DNA of 57,627 nucleotides from an uncultured Christensenella sp. (GTDB taxonomy: Bacteria > Bacillota > Clostridia > Christensenellales > Borkfalkiaceae): contig CAJUEV010000009.1 of assembly GCA_910585785.1 (NCBI GenBank), positions 1 to 57,627 on the forward strand, given 5' to 3'. A model generated the notes under the pieces. That model had not been told where the DNA came from and did no database searches. It saw only the letters and a program-made list of their open reading frames with translations. Below, one piece after another: positions 15,366-23,441 of the stretch; the first letter of the stretch is position 1, and every line of letters begins with the position of its first letter. Made by a program: the position numbers and the translations under genes.

Positions 15366-17774
15366 ATGGCTTATACCGATTTTGACAAAGTAGAAAAAAA
15401 GTGGATTAAATACTGGGACGAAAATAAGACGTTTCACACCGATTTAAGGGACTTTTCAAAACCTAAATATTACATTTTGGATATGTTCCCCTATCCTTCG
15501 GGCGCAGGATTGCACGTCGGACATCCCGAGGGCTACACCGCGACCGACGTTGTAGCCAGAATGAAAAGAATGCAGGGTTATAACGTTTTGCATCCCATAG
15601 GTTTTGACAGTTTCGGGCTGCCTGCCGAGCAGTACGCTATTAAAACGGGTAACAATCCCGAAAGTTTTACAAAAAAGAATATTGAAAACTTTATAAAGCA
15701 GCTTAAAATGCTTGGTTTTTCATATGATTGGGACCAGACTATTTCTACCTGCGACCCTTCGTTTTATAAATGGACTCAGTGGATTTTTAAAAAATTGCTT
15801 GAAGACGGACTTGCCCGCTATGAAGAAACGCCCGTAAACTGGTGCGAAGAATTGGGAACCGTGCTTGCCAACGATGAAATTATAGACGGCAAAAGCGAAC
15901 GCGGCGGTTACCCCGTTGTACGCAAAAATATGAAGCAATGGGTAATTGATATAAACAAATACGCCGAAAGACTGCTTGAAGGGCTTGAAAATTTGGACTG
16001 GCCCGAGCCTTCCAAAATAGCGCAAAGAAATTGGATTGGAAAATCGGTAGGCGCAAAAATTGATTTTGCCGTGGACGGCACGGATAAAAAGTTTACCGTA
16101 TTCACCACCCGTTGCGACACGCTTTTCGGCGCAACGTACTGCGTTTTGGCGCCCGAACATAAACTTGTAGACGCAATTACCACGGCTGACAAAAAAGACG
16201 AAGTTGAAGCGTATAAAACGGCGTGCGCAAGCAAATCGGAAATGGAACGCACCGAACTCAACAAAGAAAAAACGGGCGTTTTTACCGGCGCATACGCAAT
16301 AAACCCTGCAAACGGCAACAAATTGCCCGTCTATATTTCGGATTACGTGCTTACTTCCTACGGCACGGGCGCAATTATGGCGGTGCCCGCGCACGATACG
16401 CGCGATTACGAATTTGCAAAAAAATTCAATATCCCCATTATTCAGGTACTTGAAGGCGGAGATATTTCGGAACAAGCGTACACTCAGGACGGCTTGCACA
16501 TAAATTCAGACTTTTTAAACGGAATGAACAAACAACAGGCTATCGACACAATGTGTAAATGGCTTGAAGAACGCAAGTGCGGCAAAAAAGCGATTACCTA
16601 CAAATTGCGCGAGTGGATTTTTGCCCGCCAGCGATATTGGGGCGAACCTTTGCCGGTAATTCATCTTGAAAACGGCGAAGTGCTTATTTTAAAGGATGAA
16701 GAACTTCCCCTTATTTTGCCTGAAATGAGCGATTATAAGGCACGCGGAGGCAATGCCCCCTTGGAAAACGCGACAAATTGGGTAAACGTTTCGGTAAACG
16801 GCGTTAAAGGCAAGCGCGAAACCACAACTATGCCCGGTTCGGCTGGGTCAAGCTGGTATTTTTTGAGGTATTGCGACCCGCACAACGACAAAGCCTTCGC
16901 CGACTTTGAATTGCTTAAACACTGGTTGCCCGTCGATTTGTATATGGGCGGTAAAGAGCATCTTGTGGGACACCTGCTTTACTCCCGCTTCTGGAACAAT
17001 TTTCTTTACGACAAAGGACTTTCGCCTTATAAAGAGCCGTTTAAAAAACTTGTGCACCAGGGGCTTATTCTGGGCGAGGACGGCAATAAAATGTCAAAAA
17101 GTCTGGGCAATGTTGTAAATCCCGACGACGTGGTCAAAAAATTCGGCGCGGACGTTTTAAGACTTTATGAAATGTTTATGGGTCCGATTACGGATAACAA
17201 GCCGTGGTCTACCGCAAATATAGAAGGCAGCAAAAAATTTGTGGACAGAATTCACCGCCTTTATTTTGAACTTGACGCCGTTAAACCCGTCTCAAATAAA
17301 AATCTTGAAAAAATTTATCATCAGACGGTTAAAAAGATTTCGGAAGATTACGAAGCGGTAAAAATAAACACGGCAATTTCGCAGGCTATGATTTTTATCA
17401 ACGCGGTTTATAAGGAAGTTTCGGAAGGCAACGCGCTCCCCAAAGAATACGCCGAAGGATTTATAAAATTGCTTAACCCCGTCATTCCCTTTATCACCGA
17501 AGAAATTTGGAACGTTGTATTGGGGCATAAAAATTCAATCGCATATGAAAAATGGCCCGATTTCGACCCTTCAAAATGCGGTGAAGACAACTTTGAGTAC
17601 GCCGTGCAGATAAACAGCAGAATAAAAGCGAAAATAACCGTTCCTGCTGATACTAACGCGGAAGAAATGGAAAAAATAATTAAATCGAATCCCGAAACCG
17701 CGCCTCTTTTGGAAGGAAAGCAAATTAAAAAATTTATTTTCGTTCCCAAACGGCTTGTAAACATAATAATTTAA
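15366..17774 (+). CDS. leuS: Leucyl-tRNA synthetase
   Basis: Class I synthetase for leucine, 802 aa, the usual bacterial size. The HIGH-type motif is in YPSGAGLHVGHPEGY (about 43-57). The CP1 editing domain includes FTTRCDTLFGATY, and the KMSKS loop NKMSKSLGN lies near 577-585. The C-terminal part carries the anticodon-stem and Leu-specific domains. AAGG lies about 9 bases before the ATG. A monocistronic plus-strand gene, ending at a strong terminator shared with acpP. Confidence 0.98.
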   Translation: MAYTDFDKVEKKWIKYWDENKTFHTDLRDFSKPKYYILDMFPYPSGAGLHVGHPEGYTATDVVARMKRMQGYNVLHPIGFDSFGLPAEQYAIKTGNNPESFTKKNIENFIKQLKMLGFSYDWDQTISTCDPSFYKWTQWIFKKLLEDGLARYEETPVNWCEELGTVLANDEIIDGKSERGGYPVVRKNMKQWVIDINKYAERLLEGLENLDWPEPSKIAQRNWIGKSVGAKIDFAVDGTDKKFTVFTTRCDTLFGATYCVLAPEHKLVDAITTADKKDEVEAYKTACASKSEMERTELNKEKTGVFTGAYAINPANGNKLPVYISDYVLTSYGTGAIMAVPAHDTRDYEFAKKFNIPIIQVLEGGDISEQAYTQDGLHINSDFLNGMNKQQAIDTMCKWLEERKCGKKAITYKLREWIFARQRYWGEPLPVIHLENGEVLILKDEELPLILPEMSDYKARGGNAPLENATNWVNVSVNGVKGKRETTTMPGSAGSSWYFLRYCDPHNDKAFADFELLKHWLPVDLYMGGKEHLVGHLLYSRFWNNFLYDKGLSPYKEPFKKLVHQGLILGEDGNKMSKSLGNVVNPDDVVKKFGADVLRLYEMFMGPITDNKPWSTANIEGSKKFVDRIHRLYFELDAVKPVSNKNLEKIYHQTVKKISEDYEAVKINTAISQAMIFINAVYKEVSEGNALPKEYAEGFIKLLNPVIPFITEEIWNVVLGHKNSIAYEKWPDFDPSKCGEDNFEYAVQINSRIKAKITVPADTNAEEMEKIIKSNPETAPLLEGKQIKKFIFVPKRLVNIII

Positions 17775-17796
17775 ATTAAATTCGGTAAATTATGAA

Positions 17797-17833
17797 AAAC
17801 CCGCCATAACGTTTAAATCGCTATGGCGGGTTT
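17797..17833. terminator. Bidirectional terminator between leuS and acpP
   Basis: AAACCCGCCATA and TATGGCGGGTTT form a 12-bp stem with a 13-base loop and T-tracts on both strands. It separates two convergent genes. Confidence 0.88.
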
Positions 17834-17854
17834 ATTTATTAGTTTTTTAAAAAA

Positions 17855-18076
17855 TCAAAGCGTTTCGAGAAGGGAAACCACGTCTCCTACCGTTTTAAGC
17901 GTAATAACTTTATCTTCGGGAATGGTTTTGCCGGTTTCATCCTGCAAAGTAGCCAACAGTTCGAAAACGTCAAGAGAATCTGCACCCAAATCCTTTATAA
18001 TTTCGCTTTCAAGCGTAATTTTATCCTTGGGAATACTTATCTGCTTCGAAAGCATATCAGTGACTAATTCATACAT
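17855..18076 (-). CDS. acpP: Acyl carrier protein
   Basis: Carries growing acyl chains on a phosphopantetheine arm during fatty-acid synthesis. At 73 aa it is acidic, with the modification site GADSLD (Ser34). AAGGAG lies about 10 bases before the ATG. It is a single gene, not inside a fab cluster; no fatty-acid gene is in the window. It could serve as the housekeeping ACP or a specialised one. Confidence 0.93.
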   Translation of the reverse strand: MYELVTDMLSKQISIPKDKITLESEIIKDLGADSLDVFELLATLQDETGKTIPEDKVITLKTVGDVVSLLETL

Positions 18077-18107
18077 AACGGTTTGTTCTCCTTAATTGAT
18101 TTATTGG

Positions 18108-18137
18108 ATTTTATCCTAAAAAAGCGTTTATTGTCAA
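18108..18137 (-). promoter_or_regulatory. Vegetative promoter of acpP
   Basis: Minus strand TTGACA, 18 bases, TAAAAT. The -35 box touches the end of tex, so acpP is uncoupled from the long upstream unit. Confidence 0.78.
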
Positions 18138-18138
18138 G

Positions 18139-20295
18139 TCAATTCGCCTGTTTTTTAACTTGTTTTAAAGAAAGACCTATTCTTTGCTTTTGTTTGTCAA
18201 GGTTAATTATAACCGCTTTAACCTGTTGACCTACTTTAAGCACGTCGGAAGGATGCCTTATAAATTTATCGGTAATTTCGGAAATATGAACAAGCCCGTC
18301 CTGATGCACGCCTATGTCGACAAACGCGCCGAAGTCGGTAACGTTGCGCACAACGCCTTCTATTTCCATTCCCACGGACAAATCTTCGATGCCTAAAATA
18401 TCGCGGCGAAGCTGTCTTTGCGGCAAATTGTCGCGAATGTCGCGCCCGGGTTTAACAAGCTCGGCAATAATATCATTCATTGTTGCAACGTCAAGTTCGC
18501 ACTCGGCAGCCGCCTTTTCACGCCCGTAAGCCTTTACCTTGGCGGGAAGTTCGGCAAGCTTCTTTTCGCGCACGTCCGCGTCGGTATATCCGAAAAGCGA
18601 CAAAAGTTTTTCCGCTTTTTTATAAGATTCGGGGTGAACCGCGGTATTATCCATTATGTTTTTACCGTCGGTAATACGCAGGAAGCCCGCGCATTGTTCG
18701 TAAGCCTTAGCGCCTAATTTAGAAACTTTTAAAAGCTGGCTGCGCGAAGTAAATTTTCCGTTTTCCTCGCGGTATAATACAATATTTTTGGCTATGCCGC
18801 TGTTAAGTCCCGCAACGTATTTCAACAGAGAAACGCTTGCAGTGTTAAGGTCCACGCCGACGCTGTTTACGCAGTCTTCCAAAACCCCGCACAAAACTCC
18901 GTCAAGGCGCTTTTTGTCCATATCGTGCTGATATTGTCCCACGCCTATCGACTTGGGGTCAATTTTTATAAGTTCGGCAAGGGGGTCTTGCAATCTTCTG
19001 GCAATTGAAATGGCGGAACGCAAAGTTACGTCATAATCGGGGAATTCTTCCACGGCGAGAGGGCTTGCGGAATATACGCTGGCGCCCGCTTCGCTTACAA
19101 CGGCATACGCCACGGGTCTATTCGTTTCCTTCAAAAGTTCGGCGGCAAAAATTTCAGTTTCTTTGCTGGCAGTGCCGTTGCCTATCGAAATAATATCAAC
19201 GTTGTGCTTTTCGATAAGCGCCTTTATAATTTGTTTCGCTTCTTCAACTTTATTTTTGGGCGGAACGGGATAAATAACGCTTGTGTCAAGCACTTTACCC
19301 GTTTCGTCTACAACCGCAACTTTACAGCCCGTACGGTAACCGGGGTCAAGCCCAAGCGTAACCTTGCCTTTCACGGGCGGCTGCAACAACAACGGGCGCA
19401 AATTGACTTCAAACATTTTTATAGCCTGTTCGCTTGCCCTGTCCGTCAAAATAGCGCGCACCTCGCGCTCGATTGAAGGCTGTATCAACCTGTCGTAACC
19501 GTCGTCCGCGGCTTCCGTTATTATATCGGCGCACGCGCCTGTTGAATGTACGTATTTTGCGCAGCAAACACGTTTTGCGATTTCGGGGTCAAAGTAAATT
19601 TTTACTTTAAGACAGTCCTCCTTTTCCCCCCTGTTTATAGCCAAAATACGGTGATTTTTGATTTCCGGAATAAGTTCGGCGTACTCGGCATACATCGCGT
19701 AAGTGCCTTTTCCGTCGTCTTTTGTCATTTTAACCTGCATTTCGCCGTGATTTTCCAACAGCGAGCGCAATTTTTTGCGCAATTCGGCGTTATCGGATAT
19801 TATTTCCGCAATAATATCTCTTGCGCTGGAAATAGCGTCTTCCTTCGATTTTACGCCCTTTTCTTCGTTTATGTACTTTTCCGCTTCCTTATAAGGGTCG
19901 CCTTCCTGCGCCAGAATAAACTCGGCAAGTGGCTGCAATCCCTTTTCAATTGCAACGGATGCGCGCGTCTTTTTCTTTTGCTTAAACGGACGGTAAACGT
20001 CTTCAATTTCCGTCATCGTCTGCGCGCCGTCGATTGCGGATTGAATTTCTTCCGTCATCTTGCCTTGCTCGGTTATAGCGTTTGCTACTTCTTGCTTACG
20101 CTTTTCAAGATTTTTCAGATATTCATATCTGTCGTTAAGCGCGCGCAAAATCTGGTCGTCAATCGCGCCCGTCATTTCTTTGCGGTAACGCGCTATAAAC
20201 GGAATAGTGTTTCCCTCGTCCAGCAGCTTTAAAATGTTTTCTACGTGGTCGGGTCGGAGTTTAAATTCTTCGGTCAGTTGTTTGGAAATTTCCAT
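18139..20295 (-). CDS. tex: Tex-family RNA-binding protein
   Basis: Tex binds nucleic acids and is linked to transcription; the eukaryotic relative is Spt6. The 718 aa show the N-terminal HTH region, the YqgF/RuvC-like domain (GLDPGYRTGCKVAVVD, about 320-335) and tandem helix-hairpin-helix motifs (SVGVDLNTASVSLLKYVAGL, about 495). A C-terminal S1 domain follows (GVVRNVTDFGAFVDIGVHQ, about 645-664). The gene is complete. It is the last gene of the uvrC-to-tex chain, one base after the AlkD-like gene. Confidence 0.95.
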   Translation of the reverse strand: MEISKQLTEEFKLRPDHVENILKLLDEGNTIPFIARYRKEMTGAIDDQILRALNDRYEYLKNLEKRKQEVANAITEQGKMTEEIQSAIDGAQTMTEIEDVYRPFKQKKKTRASVAIEKGLQPLAEFILAQEGDPYKEAEKYINEEKGVKSKEDAISSARDIIAEIISDNAELRKKLRSLLENHGEMQVKMTKDDGKGTYAMYAEYAELIPEIKNHRILAINRGEKEDCLKVKIYFDPEIAKRVCCAKYVHSTGACADIITEAADDGYDRLIQPSIEREVRAILTDRASEQAIKMFEVNLRPLLLQPPVKGKVTLGLDPGYRTGCKVAVVDETGKVLDTSVIYPVPPKNKVEEAKQIIKALIEKHNVDIISIGNGTASKETEIFAAELLKETNRPVAYAVVSEAGASVYSASPLAVEEFPDYDVTLRSAISIARRLQDPLAELIKIDPKSIGVGQYQHDMDKKRLDGVLCGVLEDCVNSVGVDLNTASVSLLKYVAGLNSGIAKNIVLYREENGKFTSRSQLLKVSKLGAKAYEQCAGFLRITDGKNIMDNTAVHPESYKKAEKLLSLFGYTDADVREKKLAELPAKVKAYGREKAAAECELDVATMNDIIAELVKPGRDIRDNLPQRQLRRDILGIEDLSVGMEIEGVVRNVTDFGAFVDIGVHQDGLVHISEITDKFIRHPSDVLKVGQQVKAVIINLDKQKQRIGLSLKQVKKQAN

Positions 20296-20296
20296 A

Positions 20297-20977
20297 TTAT
20301 CTCTTTAAACCTTTTAAAAATGTTTTTTGTTCCGCGGAAAGCCTGTAACTTTCGCACGCTTTTTGAATTGCTTTATTGTGTGTTTTTCCGTCTATGAAAT
20401 CCCCCTCGATATTCGCCGTAAGCAATTTGGCGGCTTCTTCATAGAACTTTATTATTACTTCCGCAAGCAGCCACGCCGCCGCCATATGTACGTAATAAAA
20501 ATCGGTGTCGGCTTCCTGCAAAAAATCGTATATCGTCTGCAAATATTTTTCTTCAACGTAATAGTGCAACAACGTTGTTAAGGCAAATCGTTGATAAAAT
20601 TCTTTATCTTCGTTTAAATACCCCGTAATAAACGGCAAAAATTCATCCTTATGTTTTGCTATGCACTTTGGCGCAAAGCAGTCGCACGTAGCCCAATTGT
20701 CGATAAGTTTTACGCAACGGTCTGAATACTTGATAAATTCTTCATAAGGCAACAGAGCAACCGCGGAAAGTTTTACAAAAGTTACTTCGTAATACTCGTC
20801 GGGAAAAGTCAAAAGCGTTTCAATCTCGCCTTTATACTTTTTTGCTATGCTTCTAAGCGTTGGCACGCGCACGCCCAAAACCGAAACGTTATCGTTTTTT
20901 AATAGTTTTTTATGAAAATCGCGGTATTTTTCATCCGCCGACGCTTTAAGTTCGTCCAAAAACTGCGGATAAAGCAT
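20297..20977 (-). CDS. AlkD-like DNA alkylation repair protein
   Basis: HEAT-repeat fold related to AlkD glycosylase, which releases bulky or cationic alkylated bases. Recognisable parts are LGVRVPTLRSIAKKY near the N-terminus and DNWATCDCFAPK in the middle, where Trp and Asp belong to the active-site cleft of this family. The length (226 aa from ATG 20977) is normal. The frame allows a TTG seven codons earlier, but AAAGGA sits 8 bases before the ATG chosen. It overlaps the end of the glycosylase gene by 32 bases, so translation is probably coupled. Confidence 0.85.
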   Translation of the reverse strand: MLYPQFLDELKASADEKYRDFHKKLLKNDNVSVLGVRVPTLRSIAKKYKGEIETLLTFPDEYYEVTFVKLSAVALLPYEEFIKYSDRCVKLIDNWATCDCFAPKCIAKHKDEFLPFITGYLNEDKEFYQRFALTTLLHYYVEEKYLQTIYDFLQEADTDFYYVHMAAAWLLAEVIIKFYEEAAKLLTANIEGDFIDGKTHNKAIQKACESYRLSAEQKTFLKGLKR

Positions 20978-21431
20978 CAATCCATTCCTTTTGTACAAAT
21001 CTTGTGTTTGCGGGGCTTGTGGACGGAAGTTTTACGTAAGGTACTCCAACATCCGCAAAACGCTTTTCGAATATAGAAAAAGCGGTGCCGCCGTTGATTA
21101 TTATAAAACTTATTTTTGAGTTTTGCAATAACTTTTCAATATCTGCCGTTTTGAAATTTTTTATCGTTGAATCCTGCGAACCCACTATCTCGCATTCGGT
21201 TACTATGTCCCAAAGCGCAATATTGCGCCTTATCAAAAAATCTTTCTTGCCCTCTGTATCGCAAGGAACGTCTTCGCCGAAAAATCCGCATACCGTCTTC
21301 CAGAAACGATTTTGTTTATTTCCGTAATAAAACTCCGTTTGGCGGCTTTTTACTGACGGAAAACTGCCGAGTATAAGCAATTTACTGTTTGCGTCATATA
21401 CGGGCAAAAAGCCTTTTTTTATCTCGCCCAT
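20946..21431 (-). CDS. DNA-deoxyinosine glycosylase (uracil-glycosylase superfamily)
   Basis: 161-aa member of the UDG superfamily. The block LPVYDANSKLLILGSFPS at the N-terminus, FYYGNKQNRFW near 39-49 and the closing LPSTSPANT (about 136-144) match the hypoxanthine-DNA glycosylase family. That family removes deaminated adenine from DNA; some members act on G:U or G:T mismatches. It lies between the M16 peptidase and the AlkD-like gene in a repair-rich operon, which fits. Confidence 0.87.
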   Translation of the reverse strand: MGEIKKGFLPVYDANSKLLILGSFPSVKSRQTEFYYGNKQNRFWKTVCGFFGEDVPCDTEGKKDFLIRRNIALWDIVTECEIVGSQDSTIKNFKTADIEKLLQNSKISFIIINGGTAFSIFEKRFADVGVPYVKLPSTSPANTRFVQKEWIDALSAVFGRT

Positions 21432-21436
21432 ATTTT

Positions 21437-22672
21437 TTACTGCAAAGCCTTGTTAACAGCGCCGACAATTGCCGTCGCTTTATATTTTTCGTCGAAGTTT
21501 GCTTCAACCGCGGTAAGCACGTCTTTTAACGTTACGGAAGAAATCTGGTTTACCCTGTTCTGAAAATTATAGATTTTTCCGCGGTAAAGCAATTCTTTAC
21601 CGAATAAAAGCATTTGCGAACTTGTGCTTTCCTGCGCGAAAATCTGGGAAGATATAAGCTGCTCTTTTCCGCGCAAAAATTCGTCTTCGGAAATGTTTTT
21701 ATTTTTCAACTCGTTTATGCAGCGGTAAATTGCTTCCGCCGATTGAATATATTTTTCCGAGTTTACGCCCGCATAAACAGCCAAAGCGCCCGTTTCGCAA
21801 TAAGTTGAAGTATACGAATAAACGGTATACGCAAGTCCCAAATCTTCTCTTACCGTCTGGAAAAGGCGCGAGGACATACTACCGCCCAAAATCGCGTTCA
21901 TAATCTGCGTTGCGTCGAAAAGTTCGTCATAACGCTTTACAGTGGGATACGCTATGGCTATATGCACCTGTTCTATATCTTTTTTCTTGTATAACGATTT
22001 ACCTTTAAGTTCAACTTTTACGGGTTCACGCTTGCAGCAACGCTTTTCCAAAACGGAAAAATGCTCTTCAACAATATTTTCAGCAAGTTTTACGTCAATA
22101 TTACCCGCCATAGAAATTACCATATTGTCGGGAAGATAGCGCTTGTCCATATAGGCGAGGATATCATTCTTACCGAATTTTTCAATGTTTTTGCGCGGAC
22201 CCAAAATATTTCTGCCGTAACCTTTCGTTCCGTAAAACGCGCGGGAAAGGGTATCAAGGCATAAATCGTCCGGCGTATCCTCGTTCATACTTATTTCTTC
22301 TATAATAACGTCTTTTTCCTTGGCGATTTCGTTTTCGGGAAAAGTACTGTTCAAAAATAAATCCGCAAGAATGTCAAACGCTTCTTTCGCGTGTCCGGTT
22401 GTAGATTTTGCATAATAACAAGTCATATCTTTGCCGGTAAAGGCATTTACCTGCGCGCCTATTTTATCCATTTCGTCCGAAATTTGAAAGGCGGTGCGCT
22501 TTTTTGTGCCTTTAAACATCATATGCTCGATAAAATGCGAAATACCGTCTTCTTCGTCCGTTTCAACGGATGCGCCGGTGTAAACCAATATGCCCATAGT
22601 AACCGACATCAAACTGGGCATTTGGTTGACGACAAGTTTAAGTCCGTTTTCAAACTGTTTAAAATGTACCAT
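21437..22672 (-). CDS. M16-family zinc peptidase, MlpA/YmxG-like
   Basis: Insulinase-type peptidase with the inverted zinc motif HFIEH (about residues 46-50) and the third ligand in the EKDVIIEEIS block near 120-130. At 411 aa this is the single-chain short form, like Bacillus MlpA (YmxG). Two ATGs are adjacent; the second (22672) shares its A with the TGA of ylxY, with AGGAG upstream, giving translational coupling. In Bacillus ylxY and mlpA are also neighbours near sporulation genes. The substrate is unknown. Confidence 0.9.
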   Translation of the reverse strand: MVHFKQFENGLKLVVNQMPSLMSVTMGILVYTGASVETDEEDGISHFIEHMMFKGTKKRTAFQISDEMDKIGAQVNAFTGKDMTCYYAKSTTGHAKEAFDILADLFLNSTFPENEIAKEKDVIIEEISMNEDTPDDLCLDTLSRAFYGTKGYGRNILGPRKNIEKFGKNDILAYMDKRYLPDNMVISMAGNIDVKLAENIVEEHFSVLEKRCCKREPVKVELKGKSLYKKKDIEQVHIAIAYPTVKRYDELFDATQIMNAILGGSMSSRLFQTVREDLGLAYTVYSYTSTYCETGALAVYAGVNSEKYIQSAEAIYRCINELKNKNISEDEFLRGKEQLISSQIFAQESTSSQMLLFGKELLYRGKIYNFQNRVNQISSVTLKDVLTAVEANFDEKYKATAIVGAVNKALQ

Positions 22673-23379
22673 CATTCTCCTAAATTTTGAGAAACCGTAG
22701 CGGTTTTAAGCCCGTTTTCTCTTATGTAAGTTAATATTTCAGGCAACGCCTCTACCGTTACGTCTTTGGGGTGCATAAGAATAAATTCTCCGCCCTTCAA
22801 GTTTTGGGTAGCGCGCTTGCATATCAAATTTACGTCTTTATCACGCCAATCTATCGTATCCCTGCTCCACATTATAACCTTCATATCAAGAAAAGCGCAA
22901 ACCGACAAAGTTTCTTCGCAGAAAGCGCCGGAAGGCGGCGCAAACAAGTCTATTTTTTTGCCGCAAATCATTTCAAGCAGTTTTACGCTGGGACGTATTT
23001 CTTCCAGATTTGAATTATACGTCATTGCGGAATGGTCCTTATGAAAATAGCCGTGACTGCCAAGCTCGTGACCGCGCTTATAAATTTCTCTTACGCAATC
23101 CACGTTGTCGTCCGCCCAGCTTCCGCCTATAAAAAACGTTGCTTTCGCCCCGTATTCGTCAAGAATATCCGCAATTTTAGTTACGTTTTCGCTGCTTTCG
23201 TAAACGTTGAACATCAAACTAACCGCGTCGCTGTCGTCCTTACCCTTATAATAAAGATTTGTGTTTTCGTAAGAAACGGCTTTGGCAGTTCCGCTGAAAT
23301 ACCCCACAAGCGAAACTCCCAGCACCACCAGCATAAGCGCGCAGTTTGTTATAACGGACAAAAATTTTCTTTTCTTCAA
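22672..23379 (-). CDS. ylxY: YlxY-type polysaccharide-deacetylase-fold sporulation protein
   Basis: 235 aa with an N-terminal signal or anchor helix (about 10-30) and a NodB fold. The zinc histidines (SHGYFH, 108-113), WSRDTIDW and ILMHP are present. The catalytic block TFDDG is replaced by MFNVY (56-60), so the usual Asp pair is missing and deacetylase activity is doubtful. This loss, together with the adjacent M16 gene, is what identifies YlxY. The start codon is TTG with AGGGGT upstream. It lies 62 bases after mutS2, so it may also have its own promoter. Confidence 0.82.
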   Translation of the reverse strand: MKKRKFLSVITNCALMLVVLGVSLVGYFSGTAKAVSYENTNLYYKGKDDSDAVSLMFNVYESSENVTKIADILDEYGAKATFFIGGSWADDNVDCVREIYKRGHELGSHGYFHKDHSAMTYNSNLEEIRPSVKLLEMICGKKIDLFAPPSGAFCEETLSVCAFLDMKVIMWSRDTIDWRDKDVNLICKRATQNLKGGEFILMHPKDVTVEALPEILTYIRENGLKTATVSQNLGE

Positions 23380-23441
23380 TTTAGTTTACCCCTAAAACGA
23401 AATACTATTTATATAATATTACGCTTAAAGGCTTAACTTGA

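Noticed and set aside
15720..16499. Long minus-strand frame inside leuS
   Set aside because: Shadow of the leuS reading frame; Cys/Phe-rich, no ribosome-binding site and no family resemblance.
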